DNA of 64,000 nt, taken from positions 46,861,747-46,925,746 of the forward strand of contig NC_090292.1 of assembly GCF_037392515.1 (NCBI RefSeq). The letters are read 5' to 3'. Of the stretch, positions 13,613-24,848 are shown one piece after another (the stretch's first letter is position 1; every line of letters begins with the position of its first letter). The translations under genes and the position numbers were made by a program. The notes under the pieces are model-generated. The model ran no database searches. It was not told the origin of the DNA and worked only from the letters and a program-made list of their open reading frames with translations. Origin of the DNA: Haliotis asinina. Lineage: Eukaryota > Mollusca > Gastropoda > Lepetellida > Haliotidae.

Positions 13613-16373
13613 GCCCCTTGTCAATTTTTGGACTGGTTTCCCACGGTCTAAAACTTCTCCCCCAATCCCCAACCCCCAACCAATTTGGGGTGAAAAGATC
13701 TTGGAAATGGGAAACGCATGTTTTGTCTTATCTTGAGTTCCCGTTAACCGCCTCGAGGATAATATATCTGGCCTCATAACTTGATAATTTGCATTAAGGC
13801 TCCTCAGAGTTATCTGTCATAAAGCGCGTTACTGAATAAATATTTGTCTACCGTCTTAATCCAAGACGAAACACGAAGGATTGTAATTAATAATCGGTGA
13901 CTCAAGTGAGACAGATTATCGTCAAATAATAAATTATTTAAGCTGGCAACTGTGATTATATTAGCAAAACATGCAGGGAGACAAAATCTTTTATAAATGA
14001 TGATTAGTCGCTATAAACGCGATTTTCCCTCTAAACAAAGTGAATGACACCAACGCATCTCACAAATTGTCGATCCATCGGTCCTCAAAGGATTTTGCTC
14101 CATTCAAAATATGTTGTATTTTGTATCTCCAACACAAATATAATCTCAGAACAAACCGAACCAGCAATTTCAATAGAACAAAATTTAAACAAATTGAAGA
14201 AGTTTAAATATTTCATAAAACCTGGTAGTGACATTTTCAACGGCAGTTTTATCCTTACAAATATCACAACAAAAACCGTTAATCCTTTCACAACTCAATC
14301 AGGAGTGTCACGTAACGTGCCTATCAAGCAACCGCTAAGAAAGTGTCCTGATCAACAGTCAATGTTGACATGTGTTAGTGGGAGGCAGTGTGTACAAATG
14401 TGTGTAGATCCAGAACCGACAGTGGTGTTTGGTGGGAACACTTGAATTCTCACGAGGAAAAACTCACGGAATTAGTCCCTCAATATCTGACAGGATTAAA
14501 CCCTCTCGTCAGGTACACATAAATGACATAGAAAATGAACATAAAAACAATAAATAAATAATAAAACAACAAAAACAAAAATTAACATAAATCCGTGTAC
14601 AAAAAAAACCATATTTTTTCATGAGATGCATAGAACGTGACCACATTAATCTGGCCAATTCCAAACAACTTCCTGGTGTAATTTCCTGCACACACACAGA
14701 CTGTTTTGTTTTTCGTTTTCTGGTTTTTCCTTCTGTAAAATAGGTTCATTTATGAGAATAGTTGTTAAAACATTCATAATTCACAAATGTCAGCTTGCTA
14801 CTCGGAAATAGTTTCCAGGTCAGTAAACAAGATGATTTGCCATGACCAACGAACCGGATGGTGACCGACATTGACAACTGATGAAATATTGATGTTCATG
14901 ACATCAGTCACTAGCTTATACAATCAAACTCCAGCATTTGCATAACGCTACTACATAGCTGGAACCATGCTTTGTAAGACAGTAAGCAAAACTTAAGTCC
15001 ATTAACACTATTCAAAGAAAAAGCTAAACGACATATTCCCCCCGGAGTATGTAATTATCACACGTGTTCCCCGTATAGCACACTGTCTAATATAAGGCTA
15101 GATACGTCTAGCCATTTTACAAGTCGCCTTGGGCTATAAAGGCGTTGCACGTCTCCTCTCCGATGACAGGCGGATCATGACAGAAATAGACAATGAGCTG
15201 TTCGAAGACGCACACACGCGGTACTGTAAGAGAGACTGGGAGTATATTCTAAACCACTCGCGCACGTCGAGTTATTTCACAATCGGCTGTACTAAACAAC
15301 GGATTGTGACACCGAGCTTCCGGATTCAGAAGGCAGACTGTAAACGAGACACTCATACAATAACTGTTTCTCATCATCTCGTCAACTTCACCTCCTCCCC
15401 CCCCATCCCCCTCTCCCCAAGCATACCCCAACACCCTCCGTCGTAGGCAGTAAAACTTTCATGCACTGGTACACGATACAGCTAGTCCTCCACTTCACCT
15501 ACGTTAACAATAGAAACGTCAACCGGCTGCACACTCTCCACCAACACACGTCTTCAATAATACTTGTGCAAAAAAGTATAGTAAGTTACAGTCGGTTACA
15601 ATGTACAATGGACATGTTAACTAACTACACCTACAACAACCCCACCCCACCAACCCACGTGCGCACAAACATTCACACAAAAAGTCCCCAATGCAACTAT
15701 CGAGCAATTGTTGTAGAAAGTACACCATATATACAAGTTTTTTATTAAAGTTCACCAATGACAATGAAAGCGTTATCGACTGCAGACCAAAGTGTGCAGT
15801 TTTGTAGAACCACGCACAATGCGTTATATGCTGTATTGAACACGTGCTTATTATCCGTCTGGAGAAAAACATATTATATTCTTATCTAAGCTCGGACTAG
15901 TAAGAACTACTTACAATGACAACGTTTGCATGCTTCGAAATAGATACAAGGATATCCTATTTCGTTGCCTAGGAATCGCGCTTACTAAAGGCTACCTCAT
16001 ATTTAACTCAGTAATGAGTTGCCATGGCGATACTAATACAGAATGCCTCACTGTCGCGGGGCATTTTACCTGGTGAAGATGCAAATCGTTTAAAATTTGA
16101 CATGGATGAAAATTATATTCAAAACACTGCTTCACCTGAGAACTGTGACACATAAAATAATGGCACCCATTCCTGTTTGTTCGAATTACCATTTTTTTAG
16201 TTTTGTACTCCACACATATTGATCATGCAGTTGTATTCTAGACCCTTAACTGTGAATCTGTTGGTGCTATTCGATAAAATATTTGCATATATCGCTTACA
16301 TTTGCTTTGAAGTTGTGAGTCTATTTCTATCATAGCCTTCGGTTAAACTTTATACATGACACTAATCACTTAC
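13613..16373. other. Non-coding, intron-like
   Basis: Apart from the doubtful small ORF at 15,177 nothing is supported. Local CpG content rises around 15,060-15,330. Confidence 0.4.
15177..15446 (+). CDS. Small ORF behind a TATA box, unrecognised
   Basis: TATAAA at 15,135-15,140 precedes an ATG at 15,177 (GGATCATGA) and a 90-codon frame starting MTEIDNELFEDAHTRYCKRD and ending in a Pro/Ser-rich stretch. No family is recognised. The late part overlaps a pyrimidine-rich run, so only the first 60 or so codons look protein-like. It could be a first exon or a chance ORF. Confidence 0.18.
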   Translation: MTEIDNELFEDAHTRYCKRDWEYILNHSRTSSYFTIGCTKQRIVTPSFRIQKADCKRDTHTITVSHHLVNFTSSPPIPLSPSIPQHPPS

Positions 16374-16619
16374 CGCTATGGCGTTTACGTATGTAGGCGT
16401 GACTTGGGTGAACTCGGTTGATTCCGTCAGTGTTTTCATGTTAAAGTACAACCCGCCGATTACAATTCCAAGCACAAGAATCACCGCCCCGAGGACCATG
16501 AATATCCACAACCTTCCCTCACATTTGGATTTACTTCTTCTGTAGATCCTCCTTCGTCCATTACTCCCTTCCTCGCTCTCTCCATCCGATGATTCACTGG
16601 GGGGACGTTTTTCATCCAT
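16374..16619 (-). CDS. First coding exon of a type II membrane protein
   Basis: ATG at 16,617-16,619 and donor GCG|GTAAGT give an 82-residue exon ending on a codon boundary. It has an acidic, Ser-rich cytosolic start (MDEKRPPSESSDGESEEG), a basic stop-transfer cluster (GRRRIYRRSKSK), and one hydrophobic span at about 38-59 (LWIFMVLGAVILVLGIVIGG). This is the layout of type II proteins such as BRICHOS/ITM2 or TNF-like ligands, but I do not recognise the family. The rest of the gene lies to the left, at lower coordinates, behind a long intron; two weak candidate exons are listed separately. Confidence 0.6.
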
Positions 16620-17260
16620 TTTGACAACTTTCTTTCTCCTTGGAAGTTTCAGAAATACATCGACATGCTAATCCGAGTATGTAGTTCAATGCACAGGTTG
16701 ATATTCAGATGTATACTGTAAATCACTGTGCTTTGTAGTCGTAGGTATGTCTTGCCTTTCAAAGTTAAAGACGCTTGCTTTTCACTGCCGAGGCAGAACG
16801 CTTGGCTTTGTGATGGACTCAGTCACCATGCGCCGTAGAGAGATAACAGGTTCTACAGTTACCCTGTCCTTTCAAAACTCTCGTCTGCTTCTGACAAGCA
16901 GCAAACAAACTTGTATTAAAGGTCACGTGTTCTAACCGTAAATCCCGACGACACTTTTCCAAAGTTATAACATCGCTCCACACGTTTTAAACCAAGACTC
17001 CAGAAATCCCTGCCAACGGAAGGCTGTTTCCCACGACCGGTCCGAGTGTGGTGAAATGTCCGAATTCCTTCACTGACCGCCTGACTCTCATATCACCCTT
17101 GCTCCCATTTCATAGCCAGTCATTCGTGTCGTCCCTCGCGACTGGCGCAAGTTATCGTCTGCCGTCAACTTCAGCACGCTCTGGGCTCGGGGGCCGCACG
17201 TGGCTGTTTATGTCTCGTCACGCGCTCGTGACTTTGCGAGACCTGAGAAAGGTTGAGGGG
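16620..17260. promoter_or_regulatory. CpG-rich putative promoter region
   Basis: CG dinucleotides are much denser here (CCTCGCGACTGGCGCAAG, CGTCACGCGCTCGTGAC) than in the AT-rich surroundings. It lies directly upstream of the minus-strand ATG at 16,619, as expected for a promoter. No TATA box was seen. No other coding sequence is visible. Confidence 0.35.
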
Positions 17261-18618
17261 TGAAAAAGTTTGTTTCAAAGTTTGTGAGCAGTCGCTGCGA
17301 GCTTCTTTGTCTAAAGCTTTCGCTGGGTTTGCAGAGGATTTGTTTGGCGTTTGTGCCTCACATTCAAACCTAAGGTTTCTTTGTTTAGCGTATTTAGATG
17401 TAGACTGTTGATGGTTCATGGGAGAGTGCCAGTTGGGAAAGTTTACGTTTGGGGGTTCATATCCCCTTCCAATACGTCTATATGCTGACAAGTATGACAC
17501 ACAATTCTGGCAGCTCTCATGTGGAATATACATAATGTCAAAACAAAAATCAAGTATTTTTTAGGTATGAACCTACTCGCTATAATGCTAAAACTTGCAT
17601 TCGTTTTCCCCGCTATATAGTTTGAAGGAAATCTATCAAAGTCTTTATTCCCTGAACCTTTTCACCCTTAACTTCTTCGAGTGGCATTTAGAATTTAGAG
17701 AGGGAGAATTCTCAGGATATGAAACTTATTTTTAGGAATATGAGCAACGTTGAGATGTAATTGCAAACGCCGCGCCGTGCTTGATAACGTTCGGTGTTAG
17801 TATTACGAAAACGACGTTCATAGCACTATGTATATATCCAGAGAACTCTCCCGGTTGTACATCTTCATCTGCGAAATAAGCTCATATGTAAATGTTTGAA
17901 CTGCGTTGACAAGTACCTGTCACTGTCGATCAACAAGTAAACCAAGGACGAATGTCGTTTTATACTGTCGATATGAGTCGACCATCTGAGGTTGTTGCGT
18001 ATCAATCATAATAAGTCGTGTGTTAAATGTTACACACAATGAAAAGCTGTGGATGATCTGTGATTGACTATAAACGTCATCGACTATATTAATCTGTCTG
18101 TGATTGGAGACATATTTTATGGACCATCGAGAGAATAGGTGTATGCGTCAAGTTAGTTTTATATCCGCATTACGCAATAATAATATACGTAGAGGACACC
18201 AGGAATGGACTTATCACATTGTGCCCATGTAGAGAATCAAATCCGTGTTTTCAGCGAGTTGAGCGACTCTTTTACCACTGTGCTACCCTGTGGACCATGG
18301 AAGGTAAATTATCGATCACGGCATGATTGAACATCGATATCAGAGATAGATTATCCTTGATTGTTTACTGTTAATATTATCGATTATCGAAGATAGATAA
18401 TATGTATGAAATTACACCTTAATATCACTAAACATTCAGGGATTGTAGGGCTATGGTGTTACTCCCAGTCATAACAGTGTCAGTGATGGGCGATTTAATT
18501 TGTAGACTAAATGCCATCGATTGTTGACATGGAAGCCAGTCAATAACTGAGTTTTAAATAGATCCCACTTTGAAAGGTTGACTTATCGGAACGTATACCC
18601 TGGAGATATCGAGGATGA
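17261..18618. other. Intergenic, one SINE
   Basis: No coding signal. A reverse-strand SINE family 2 copy lies at 18,195-18,297 (GTGCCCATGTAGAGAATCAA, then TTTTACCACTGTGCTACCC). It ends at the duplication breakpoint. Confidence 0.5.
18195..18297 (-). mobile_element. tRNA-derived SINE family 2, old copy
   Basis: Reverse-strand copy with recognisable B-box (AATCAAATCC) and A-box (CCACTGTGCTA) regions, several substitutions each. Confidence 0.65.
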
Positions 18619-20229
18619 GAACCAGTGGCTGTGCTGTATTAAATGCTACCGATTATCAATAGTCATAAGAGCAAGGATTGTCAAGATATAGACGGTCTTG
18701 ATTTGTTGAATGGTTGCAGCGTAGTAAATAGTCTGTCTCACAGCCCGTGAACCACGTTATTGTCCTTACTGCCCGTCCCTTCCTGCAATGCTGAAGTCCA
18801 GTGCTGCGATTGAAAATGTTAACAATATATATGCACCACTCCGTCAGCATGGTAATCAGTGCAGTACTAACATTGTGACGTAATCGCTCACTTGGGGACC
18901 GTGTCAAGAGCTGTTATTCTGATTCGACACTTTGTCACAGCGGATGTGTAACTGCGTCACGTGATGCAACCTCCTGTCATTGTTTTACCGAGGTGGAAGC
19001 TTTGTAAACAAATGGATTAGGTGTAGAAGCAATTTGCGGTAAAGCCTAATCCTGGTGTCATCTAAATCATCATGTTGTGGTAATTAAAGATTTATTACAC
19101 CACGGGCGATGAATGAATGAATGAATGAATGAATGAATGAATGAATGAATGAATGAATAGTCGACCGATCTCATGTTCGACCATGTTCAAAGCGTTGAAA
19201 TTTCAAAGTGATAACAGCAAGCACTAATGAAATCTACACTTTGATTGAAAGATAAAACGATTCGCTATACGTCTCAAATTACAAGTATATGACTCACACA
19301 CAAGTGCCAAGAGCCAGTCAAAGGAGATAAAATAACCCTTTGGATATAAATTCTAACCATATCCCACTAGCAATTTGCAGACACGTGTGGAACTGAAAAT
19401 GGCAATATACACGGCTCAGCAGTAGTGATGTATATTTCATCTCATGATGCGTGTCTGTATCACTCATCTGACAGCTATGGACAACAGGTGCGAGGCGGGA
19501 AGCACGAGAAACATCCACCATGCTTCACGTGCTTCAGGTGAGACAACGGGAGAGTCAAGCTGGGTGCGTTTGGACAAATCCACTTGTGGTCGGAAACAGT
19601 GTTCAGCCCTGTAAAGTATACCTTCAGCAATATGTCAGCAACACGAACGGCAGGGCATAACTTCACAAATAATGTTTCACTGCACAGGCGGCTGGTACCT
19701 AGAAATAAATATGGAGAGAGTCCATATTGGTTGACTATTGCTAAAAACGGCGTAAAACCATACCCACTCACTCACCTCATTTTGGAGTACCGAGAAAAAT
19801 GACACACTCGCCATAACGCAGCACACCTCGTTCGTATCAATTATCGCCACGTGAACGGGTCTTGTCTGTTCTCTTGAGATTCTGTGATTATATCTCCGAG
19901 GTGAATTATTTTTCACGAATCACTGAACTGGACGGTGTATATTGTACACTGTCTCAAACACACAAAGACAATCCCAGCGGGCGCACCCCATTCACAGATC
20001 TTTAAATAGGTGTCTATTGACAATTAACCTTTTTATATGCTTTCACTGAATCGTCCATTTTGGTGTATATTCCTGTGTAGGAGTTGTGCTCCTGTGAGAT
20101 ATGTGCGTTGTTTGTTTTGCTTGTGAGCTAGTTCATTGAGTGACTTCGTGCATGTGATTGACGTGCACTTTAAATGCATGGTCGACAGCATATTGGGTGC
20201 GTGGATGGGTGGTTGGTTCTTTAACAGCG
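18619..20229. other. Intergenic part of unit 1
   Basis: No supported gene apart from the microsatellite at 19,108. Small open frames at 19,475-19,916 on both strands are conserved in unit 2 only because the units are near-identical. Confidence 0.45.
19108..19158. repeat. (GAAT)n microsatellite
   Basis: A run of GAATGAAT. The unit-2 copy at 47,536-47,573 is shorter by several repeats. Confidence 0.95.
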
Positions 20230-20385
20230 CGGGGCGGTGGGGTAGCCTAATGGTTAAAGCGTTAGCTCGTCACGCCGAAGACCCGGTTCGGTTCCCCATA
20301 TGGGTAGAATGTTTGAAGCTCATTTCTTGTTTCCCCCGCTGGGATATTGCTGGGATATTGCTAAAGCTCAACTCAGTCACTCACT
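20230..20385 (+). mobile_element. tRNA-derived SINE family 2, well preserved
   Basis: A box TAGCCTAATGG at 20,243-20,253 and B box GGTTCGGTTCC at 20,285-20,295, spaced as in a tRNA. The body then ends in CAGTCACTCAC. It is an RNA polymerase III-type SINE head, not a tRNA gene, since the arms do not pair. Confidence 0.88.
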
Positions 20386-21055
20386 TTGATACGAGTGTGT
20401 ATTTTCTGTATATTTTGTTATTAATTCAGTAATAATCATTATTGGGTCACAATGTTTAGTGTTGTGAATATTTCGTTTTCGTCACATTTCGTTCTAATAG
20501 ATGGTCAGCACTTTTAGGATTCTTGTTTTTCGGAATTTATCTATTCTTAGTTTTCTGTGTGTTTACTTCCGGGAGACTTATTCAAGGGCATTGTACAGTG
20601 TTAACGGTGGTCGTAAGTGGCCGAACTTTCGGGAAATGACTGAGTATATATATAAAGATTGGTTGCCGTGTTGAGGGCGACACACATTCACATAACTGGA
20701 GGATATACATCACTGCCAACGCCTGATCATCAAAACCCGTCCACGCCTGAATCTACATTATGTGCTGTCAGACCGATCGCTGTGTTTACATTCTGCATAG
20801 TTGATTATCTCTCGTACTGAGACTTTGGTGAGTTTGCTATATTATATCTCGTGACTCATTGCCTTAGATTTTGTCTCATTTGTACTAAATTTGTAATCAG
20901 CATTGTGACTATTGACTTGTGACTTTGTATACCTTGCTCTCGTTGCATAATAATACAGAATTTGAACGTTTACGACTTGTCTTTGTTCTGTTTTGCTGGT
21001 TGACAGGGGATTTCTTACATTATTGTCACGGTAAATTCTTAACCGTAACAACTTT

Positions 21056-21137
21056 AATGCCGCACTCAGCAGTATTCCAACAATTCAGACAATTCAGTGA
21101 TCAACAACATGAGCATCGATCTATGCAACTGGAACAA
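21056..21137 (+). mobile_element. SINE family 1, internally deleted copy
   Basis: GCCGCACTCAGCAGTATTCC is followed directly by CAGTGATCAACAACATGAGC; the middle of the element is missing. A second family 1 copy starts at its end. Confidence 0.75.
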
Positions 21138-21320
21138 GTGAGTTTAGTTTTACGCCTCACTCCAGCTATATGGCGGCGGTTTGTAAATAATCGGGTCTGG
21201 TCGAGGCCTGGGCAACCGAGAACTGATGATGTGTCAACCAAGTCAGTGATCCTGACCACCCGATCCCCTTACAACTAGCACGGGCTACTGAAGATCGGTT
21301 CTAACCCGGACCTTCAGCCA
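21138..21320 (+). mobile_element. SINE family 1 copy
   Basis: GTGAGTTTAGTTTTACGCCT to TCTAACCCGGACCTTCAG, nearly full length. Confidence 0.88.
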
Positions 21321-21416
21321 CAGTCGAGTACACAAATATGGACATCTTACAAGTCTTCATATCATACGTAAAAATAAATAAGCAGATACATTTGTGAATA
21401 GTGTTTCCGTAATACC

Positions 21417-21905
21417 TTAGTGAGTGAGTTAATATTTGACGTCACATCGACAATATTTGAGCCATATCGTGACGAGAACATAACACTGAAATGGAATATA
21501 TTTACATTATAAAACCTGTCGACAGAGGACAGTAAAACAACTAGAATATCACAGAAAAGAATGTAAAACTAGTAATAATGCCTAAAACAATTTATCTATA
21601 GAGGAGAAGACAATATAAAAATGGGCTATAGATTGCTAACAACTGAAGGTAGATCACCATACTAGGGATCAAGGGGACTTACAGTATTTCTGCTACCTAC
21701 ATGGACCGTAGCTGGATTTACATCATCCCTCAGCCGTCAGCAATTTGAAAAATCTAGCCATACAGTCAAAAGACACATTCTACGATTAAAAACGTGGAAA
21801 GTTTAAATTTACTTTGAATGTTTGTGGACTTACGTACCCTCTCAAGAGGACAATAGTTTTACAGTACTTCAACCCCCTTTGAGGATACAGCCACTAACAA
21901 GGACA
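21417..21905 (+). mobile_element. Repeat family 3, long copy
   Basis: GTGAGTGAGTTAATATTTGA to about CCACTAACAAGG. The start (CACATCGACAATATTTGAGCC) recurs at 38,204, 38,338, 41,503 and 46,700, and in reverse at 28,943 and 31,281. No coding capacity or terminal inverted repeats seen; probably a SINE-like non-autonomous element. Confidence 0.75.
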
Positions 21906-21972
21906 GTTACGAATAAATATCCGTAATACGTAATGAGGAAGGTTTAAACTGATTATAGTTACTTCTTCGGTG

Positions 21973-22621
21973 CACAGGCCCTCGAGTCTTTGCGAGGATT
22001 AAAGATTTTTTTTTAAAAATATATATATATATATATAAAACACATGAGATGACCCCCGACTTGGAACGTTGTACTGTGAAGCGTTCCAAGTCGGGGGTCA
22101 TCTCAGAATTTCTATATTGTCACGCAGTAACAGAAATAAACTCTCAACACTGTGACTAATCTACTTTCACTTTAATTCTATTTGGAACAACAATGTTCAC
22201 AACAATCTAGTCCTGTTGTGACTACAACCAAAAACTATCAATATGTATCACAAATGCAGCCTATCAACTAGCGAGTCATAATCAAATATAACGATAAGCC
22301 GTCAACTATACAACCTTTCGCCAGTCTAACACTATATTTAATCAGGGCTCGCCGAAAACACGACCGCTAAAGTCCGAAGTTCTAACAATACTGTTCAAAA
22401 CTGCTATCTGGGGAACCTGCAGGCTCAACTCCACGTGTTTCACGCAATGAAATTCCGCGAAATGAAAATTGCTTGCGCAAATGTTCGTATTTCCGAAACA
22501 AAAACTCACGCGAATATTCTACGCTTGCAAACCCAGTTTCTTCTCCTGAACATATGCTTTGAAAAAAAAAAACATCTAAGAAAAAAAAGCTTTAATCCTC
22601 GCAATGACACAAGGGCCTGTG
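21973..22621 (+). mobile_element. hAT-like non-autonomous DNA transposon, unit 1
   Basis: Near-identical inverted termini of about 32 bp (CACAGGCCCTCGAGTCTTTG at 21,973; the reverse complement ends at 22,621, with three mismatches). They are flanked by a perfect 8-bp direct repeat CTTCGGTG at 21,965-21,972 and 22,622-22,629. An 8-bp target duplication with termini starting CA fits hAT. There is no transposase. Inside are an AT run and a 24-bp perfect hairpin. Confidence 0.8.
22045..22105. repeat. Perfect 24-bp inverted repeat (hairpin)
   Basis: Arms TGAGATGACCCCCGACTTGG AACG (22,045-22,068) and its exact reverse complement (22,082-22,105), with a 13-base loop. It lies inside the hAT-like element. 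Confidence 0.95.
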
Positions 22622-22659
22622 CTTCGGTGTCACGGTGACATTTAGTCTTACGTCACTTG

Positions 22660-22785
22660 CATCAATATTCCTGCAATAGGTGCTGGGACACCAGTGGTTT
22701 TCCCACAATGTACCCATACTGGAATCGAACCCGGGCCTACGGTGAGACGAGCGGACATGTAACCACTAGATCATCCACCATCATT
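22660..22785 (-). mobile_element. tRNA-derived SINE family 2 copy
   Basis: Reverse-strand copy with an intact B box (GGAATCGAACC on the plus strand at 22,731) and A-box side CCACTAGATCATCC. Confidence 0.85.
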
Positions 22786-22823
22786 AACCCTTTGGTTTGG
22801 ATACTATCAGATGCATTTCTATA

Positions 22824-22999
22824 CAGTGGACGCTGTCTAAACCGGCACTGATCGGAACTGAAGAAATAATCCATTTTAGACAACGTGCCGGATTGGAGAG
22901 CTGATGATAAATGTAAAAGCCACAAATTGGACTGAGATGTTTTGCCGGTGTTGACATGTTACCGGCATATACAGATGCCGGTTTTGACAGCTTCCACTG
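22824..22999 (+). mobile_element. Pogo-like MITE, 176 bp
   Basis: Inverted termini CAGTGGACGCTGTCTAAACC and (reverse) CAGTGGAAGCTGTCAAAACC, flanked by TA on both sides. The same element sits at 35,228 and 51,301. TA target and CAGT ends fit pogo/Tigger-type Tc1-mariner relatives; no coding sequence. Confidence 0.82.
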
Positions 23000-23151
23000 T
23001 ATTACGTGAAGGTTCTCGCACATCAGTGCGTGAGATTAATCTTAACCTAATACCGTCTTAACAAAATGTAGGGATCATGCAAAAATATTTTTCTTCTAAA
23101 AATGTGCTACAACAAAGATAACTGCTGACAACAAGCCCTCTATGCAAGAAA

Positions 23152-23312
23152 GGGGTGCGAGGTGGCCTGGTGGTTAAGGTGTGTTCACACTGATGACCCC
23201 GGTTCGATTCCACGCAAGAGTGCAATGTTTAAAGCCCATTTCTAGGGTCCCCCCGCCGTGATATTGCTGGAACATCACTAAATGCGGCCTAAAACTATAC
23301 TCGTTCACTCCT
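23152..23312 (+). mobile_element. tRNA-derived SINE family 2 copy
   Basis: A box TGGCCTGGTGG at 23,163-23,173 and B box GGTTCGATTCC at 23,201-23,211, then the family 2 body. Confidence 0.88.
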
Positions 23313-23856
23313 TTGTTGAATCTAGGGAGTGGAATAAAACACTCAGACTTTGATACGCATTCAGCGCACAACCAGCGGGACCGTTAACGACATAGAGAAG
23401 TAACTAAGCAACTACTTCCATAAGCTCGGAATTTCATTTTTCTTAAAATTTGCTCACAATAGGGTCAGTTGTACCGTATAGCCGGACCAAGCCACCGCTC
23501 TGTCAGCCTGTGAACGATTCCGCTGATCCTATTCCGTGCAAAGTACTTAGATAATAGCGATAGTGTGAAAAAGATCCATCATTGTTCTTTTCTATAGCAT
23601 GGTCTTTTTGTCTGTCCCTTCATGTCGATTCTGGTTACGAGTGATTGACAGATGTAGATTACACGATACGGAAGTGCTGAGATGTGTCACGTGATAGCTT
23701 CAACACAAAGCCTCAGATTGAAGGATAAGCATGGAGGCATACCACCTGTAGCAGGCGGTACGTATTTTACGGTCGCTTCTGCTAATACCGCGCAATAAAT
23801 TTAACTTCCGTCAAATTTAGGTTAAAGTATCCCATTGCCTTCTGGGGTAACGTTTT

Positions 23857-24086
23857 GTGAGTGAGTGAGTGAGTTTAGTTTTACGCCACACTCAGCAATA
23901 TTCCAGCTGAATGGCGGTGGTCTGTAAATATTCGAGTTTGGACCAGACAATCCAGTGTTCAAATCGATCTGCGCAACTGGGAACCGATGACGTGTCAACC
24001 AAGTCAGTGAGCCTGACCACCAGATCCCGTTAGTCGCCTCTAAGTATAGCCGCCTTTTGTGACAAGCATGGGTTGCTGAAGACAGT
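23857..24086 (+). mobile_element. SINE family 1, near full length
   Basis: GTGAGTGAGTGAGTGAGTTT through ACGCCACACTCAGCAATATT to CATGGGTTGCTGAAGAC. Used here as reference for the family. Confidence 0.9.
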
Positions 24087-24209
24087 ACCGTTTTGTTATG
24101 TCAACTAATAAGTAACTGTCAACAGCTGTTGCATAAACATGCGTGCACAGTCTGACTTTAAGGCAAGAAAAAATCTAATGATTGCGTAAACCGTAACCCT
24201 AGTGGTTTG

Positions 24210-24383
24210 ACAGTCAAATTTGCTGATGGTGCGGCTTCGGTCGGTCTGATTAAAGGGATGGAAGTCCATTTCATAAACGACGTAAAGGATTTTCTACACT
24301 GGAGGGACGATAACTACATGCAATTAAATGTTGCGAAAACAAAGTTCATCGCTCATTTTGCACAATATCATTGGGACAGATGA
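24210..24383 (+). mobile_element. LINE reverse-transcriptase fragment
   Basis: 57 codons and a stop read TVKFADGAASVGLIKG, then HWRDDNYMQLNVAKTKFIAH. This matches the FADDT...WCxxNxLxLNxxKTKE block of CR1/L2-type non-LTR reverse transcriptases. The catalytic FADD is FADG, so the second Asp is lost. No other part of the LINE is visible; a dead fragment. Confidence 0.75.
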
Positions 24384-24682
24384 TATTTGTTTAAAATATC
24401 ATTTTTTTGACATGTTCATACATTTATTTAAATATCCCTTGTCTACAATTTCTTTGTATCAAGTGGACTATCTTTTAAGTATACCTTGCCACTGAGGGGT
24501 ATTCAGTAGAAAGGCCCTGCTCAGTGCAACAGGATGACCTTATTAGAGATTTCACGATTTCCGAGACATCGAAAGACAATGGAATGATGTTAGTGGAGGT
24601 TTATAAAACATATGACATAACTGTGTGCAATCGTTTTGTAGAGGTGCGAAGTAGCTGGTTCCAAGGTTCGTTTTATTTGTTT

Positions 24683-24848
24683 GTGATTAATATCGCACCC
24701 AGCAGCTGTATTCCAGCTATATGACGGGTGTCTGTAAGTCTGGACCAGACAACCCAGTGATCAGCAGCATGAGTGTCGTTCAATGCAAATGGAACACGAT
24801 GACATGTGTCAATCAAGCGAGCAAGCCTGACACCCGATCCCGTTAGTA
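24683..24848 (+). mobile_element. SINE family 1 copy
   Basis: ATCGCACCCAGCAGCTGTAT to ACCCGATCCCGTTAGT, 5' and 3' ends trimmed. Confidence 0.82.

Noticed and set aside
17171-17533. 120-codon minus-strand frame
   Set aside because: Lies in the CpG-rich upstream region; composition and lack of motifs suggest chance.
19475-19916. Small frames kept in both duplication units
   Set aside because: Conservation only reflects the 0.5 percent divergence of the units; frames overlap on both strands.
20230-20300. tRNA gene
   Set aside because: A and B boxes are present but acceptor and anticodon arms do not pair, and the sequence recurs as a SINE head.
20060-21050. Solo LTR of a retroelement (TATATATATAAAG near 20,646 suggested a promoter)
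   Set aside because: No matching ends, target duplication or second copy outside the duplicated unit could be found.
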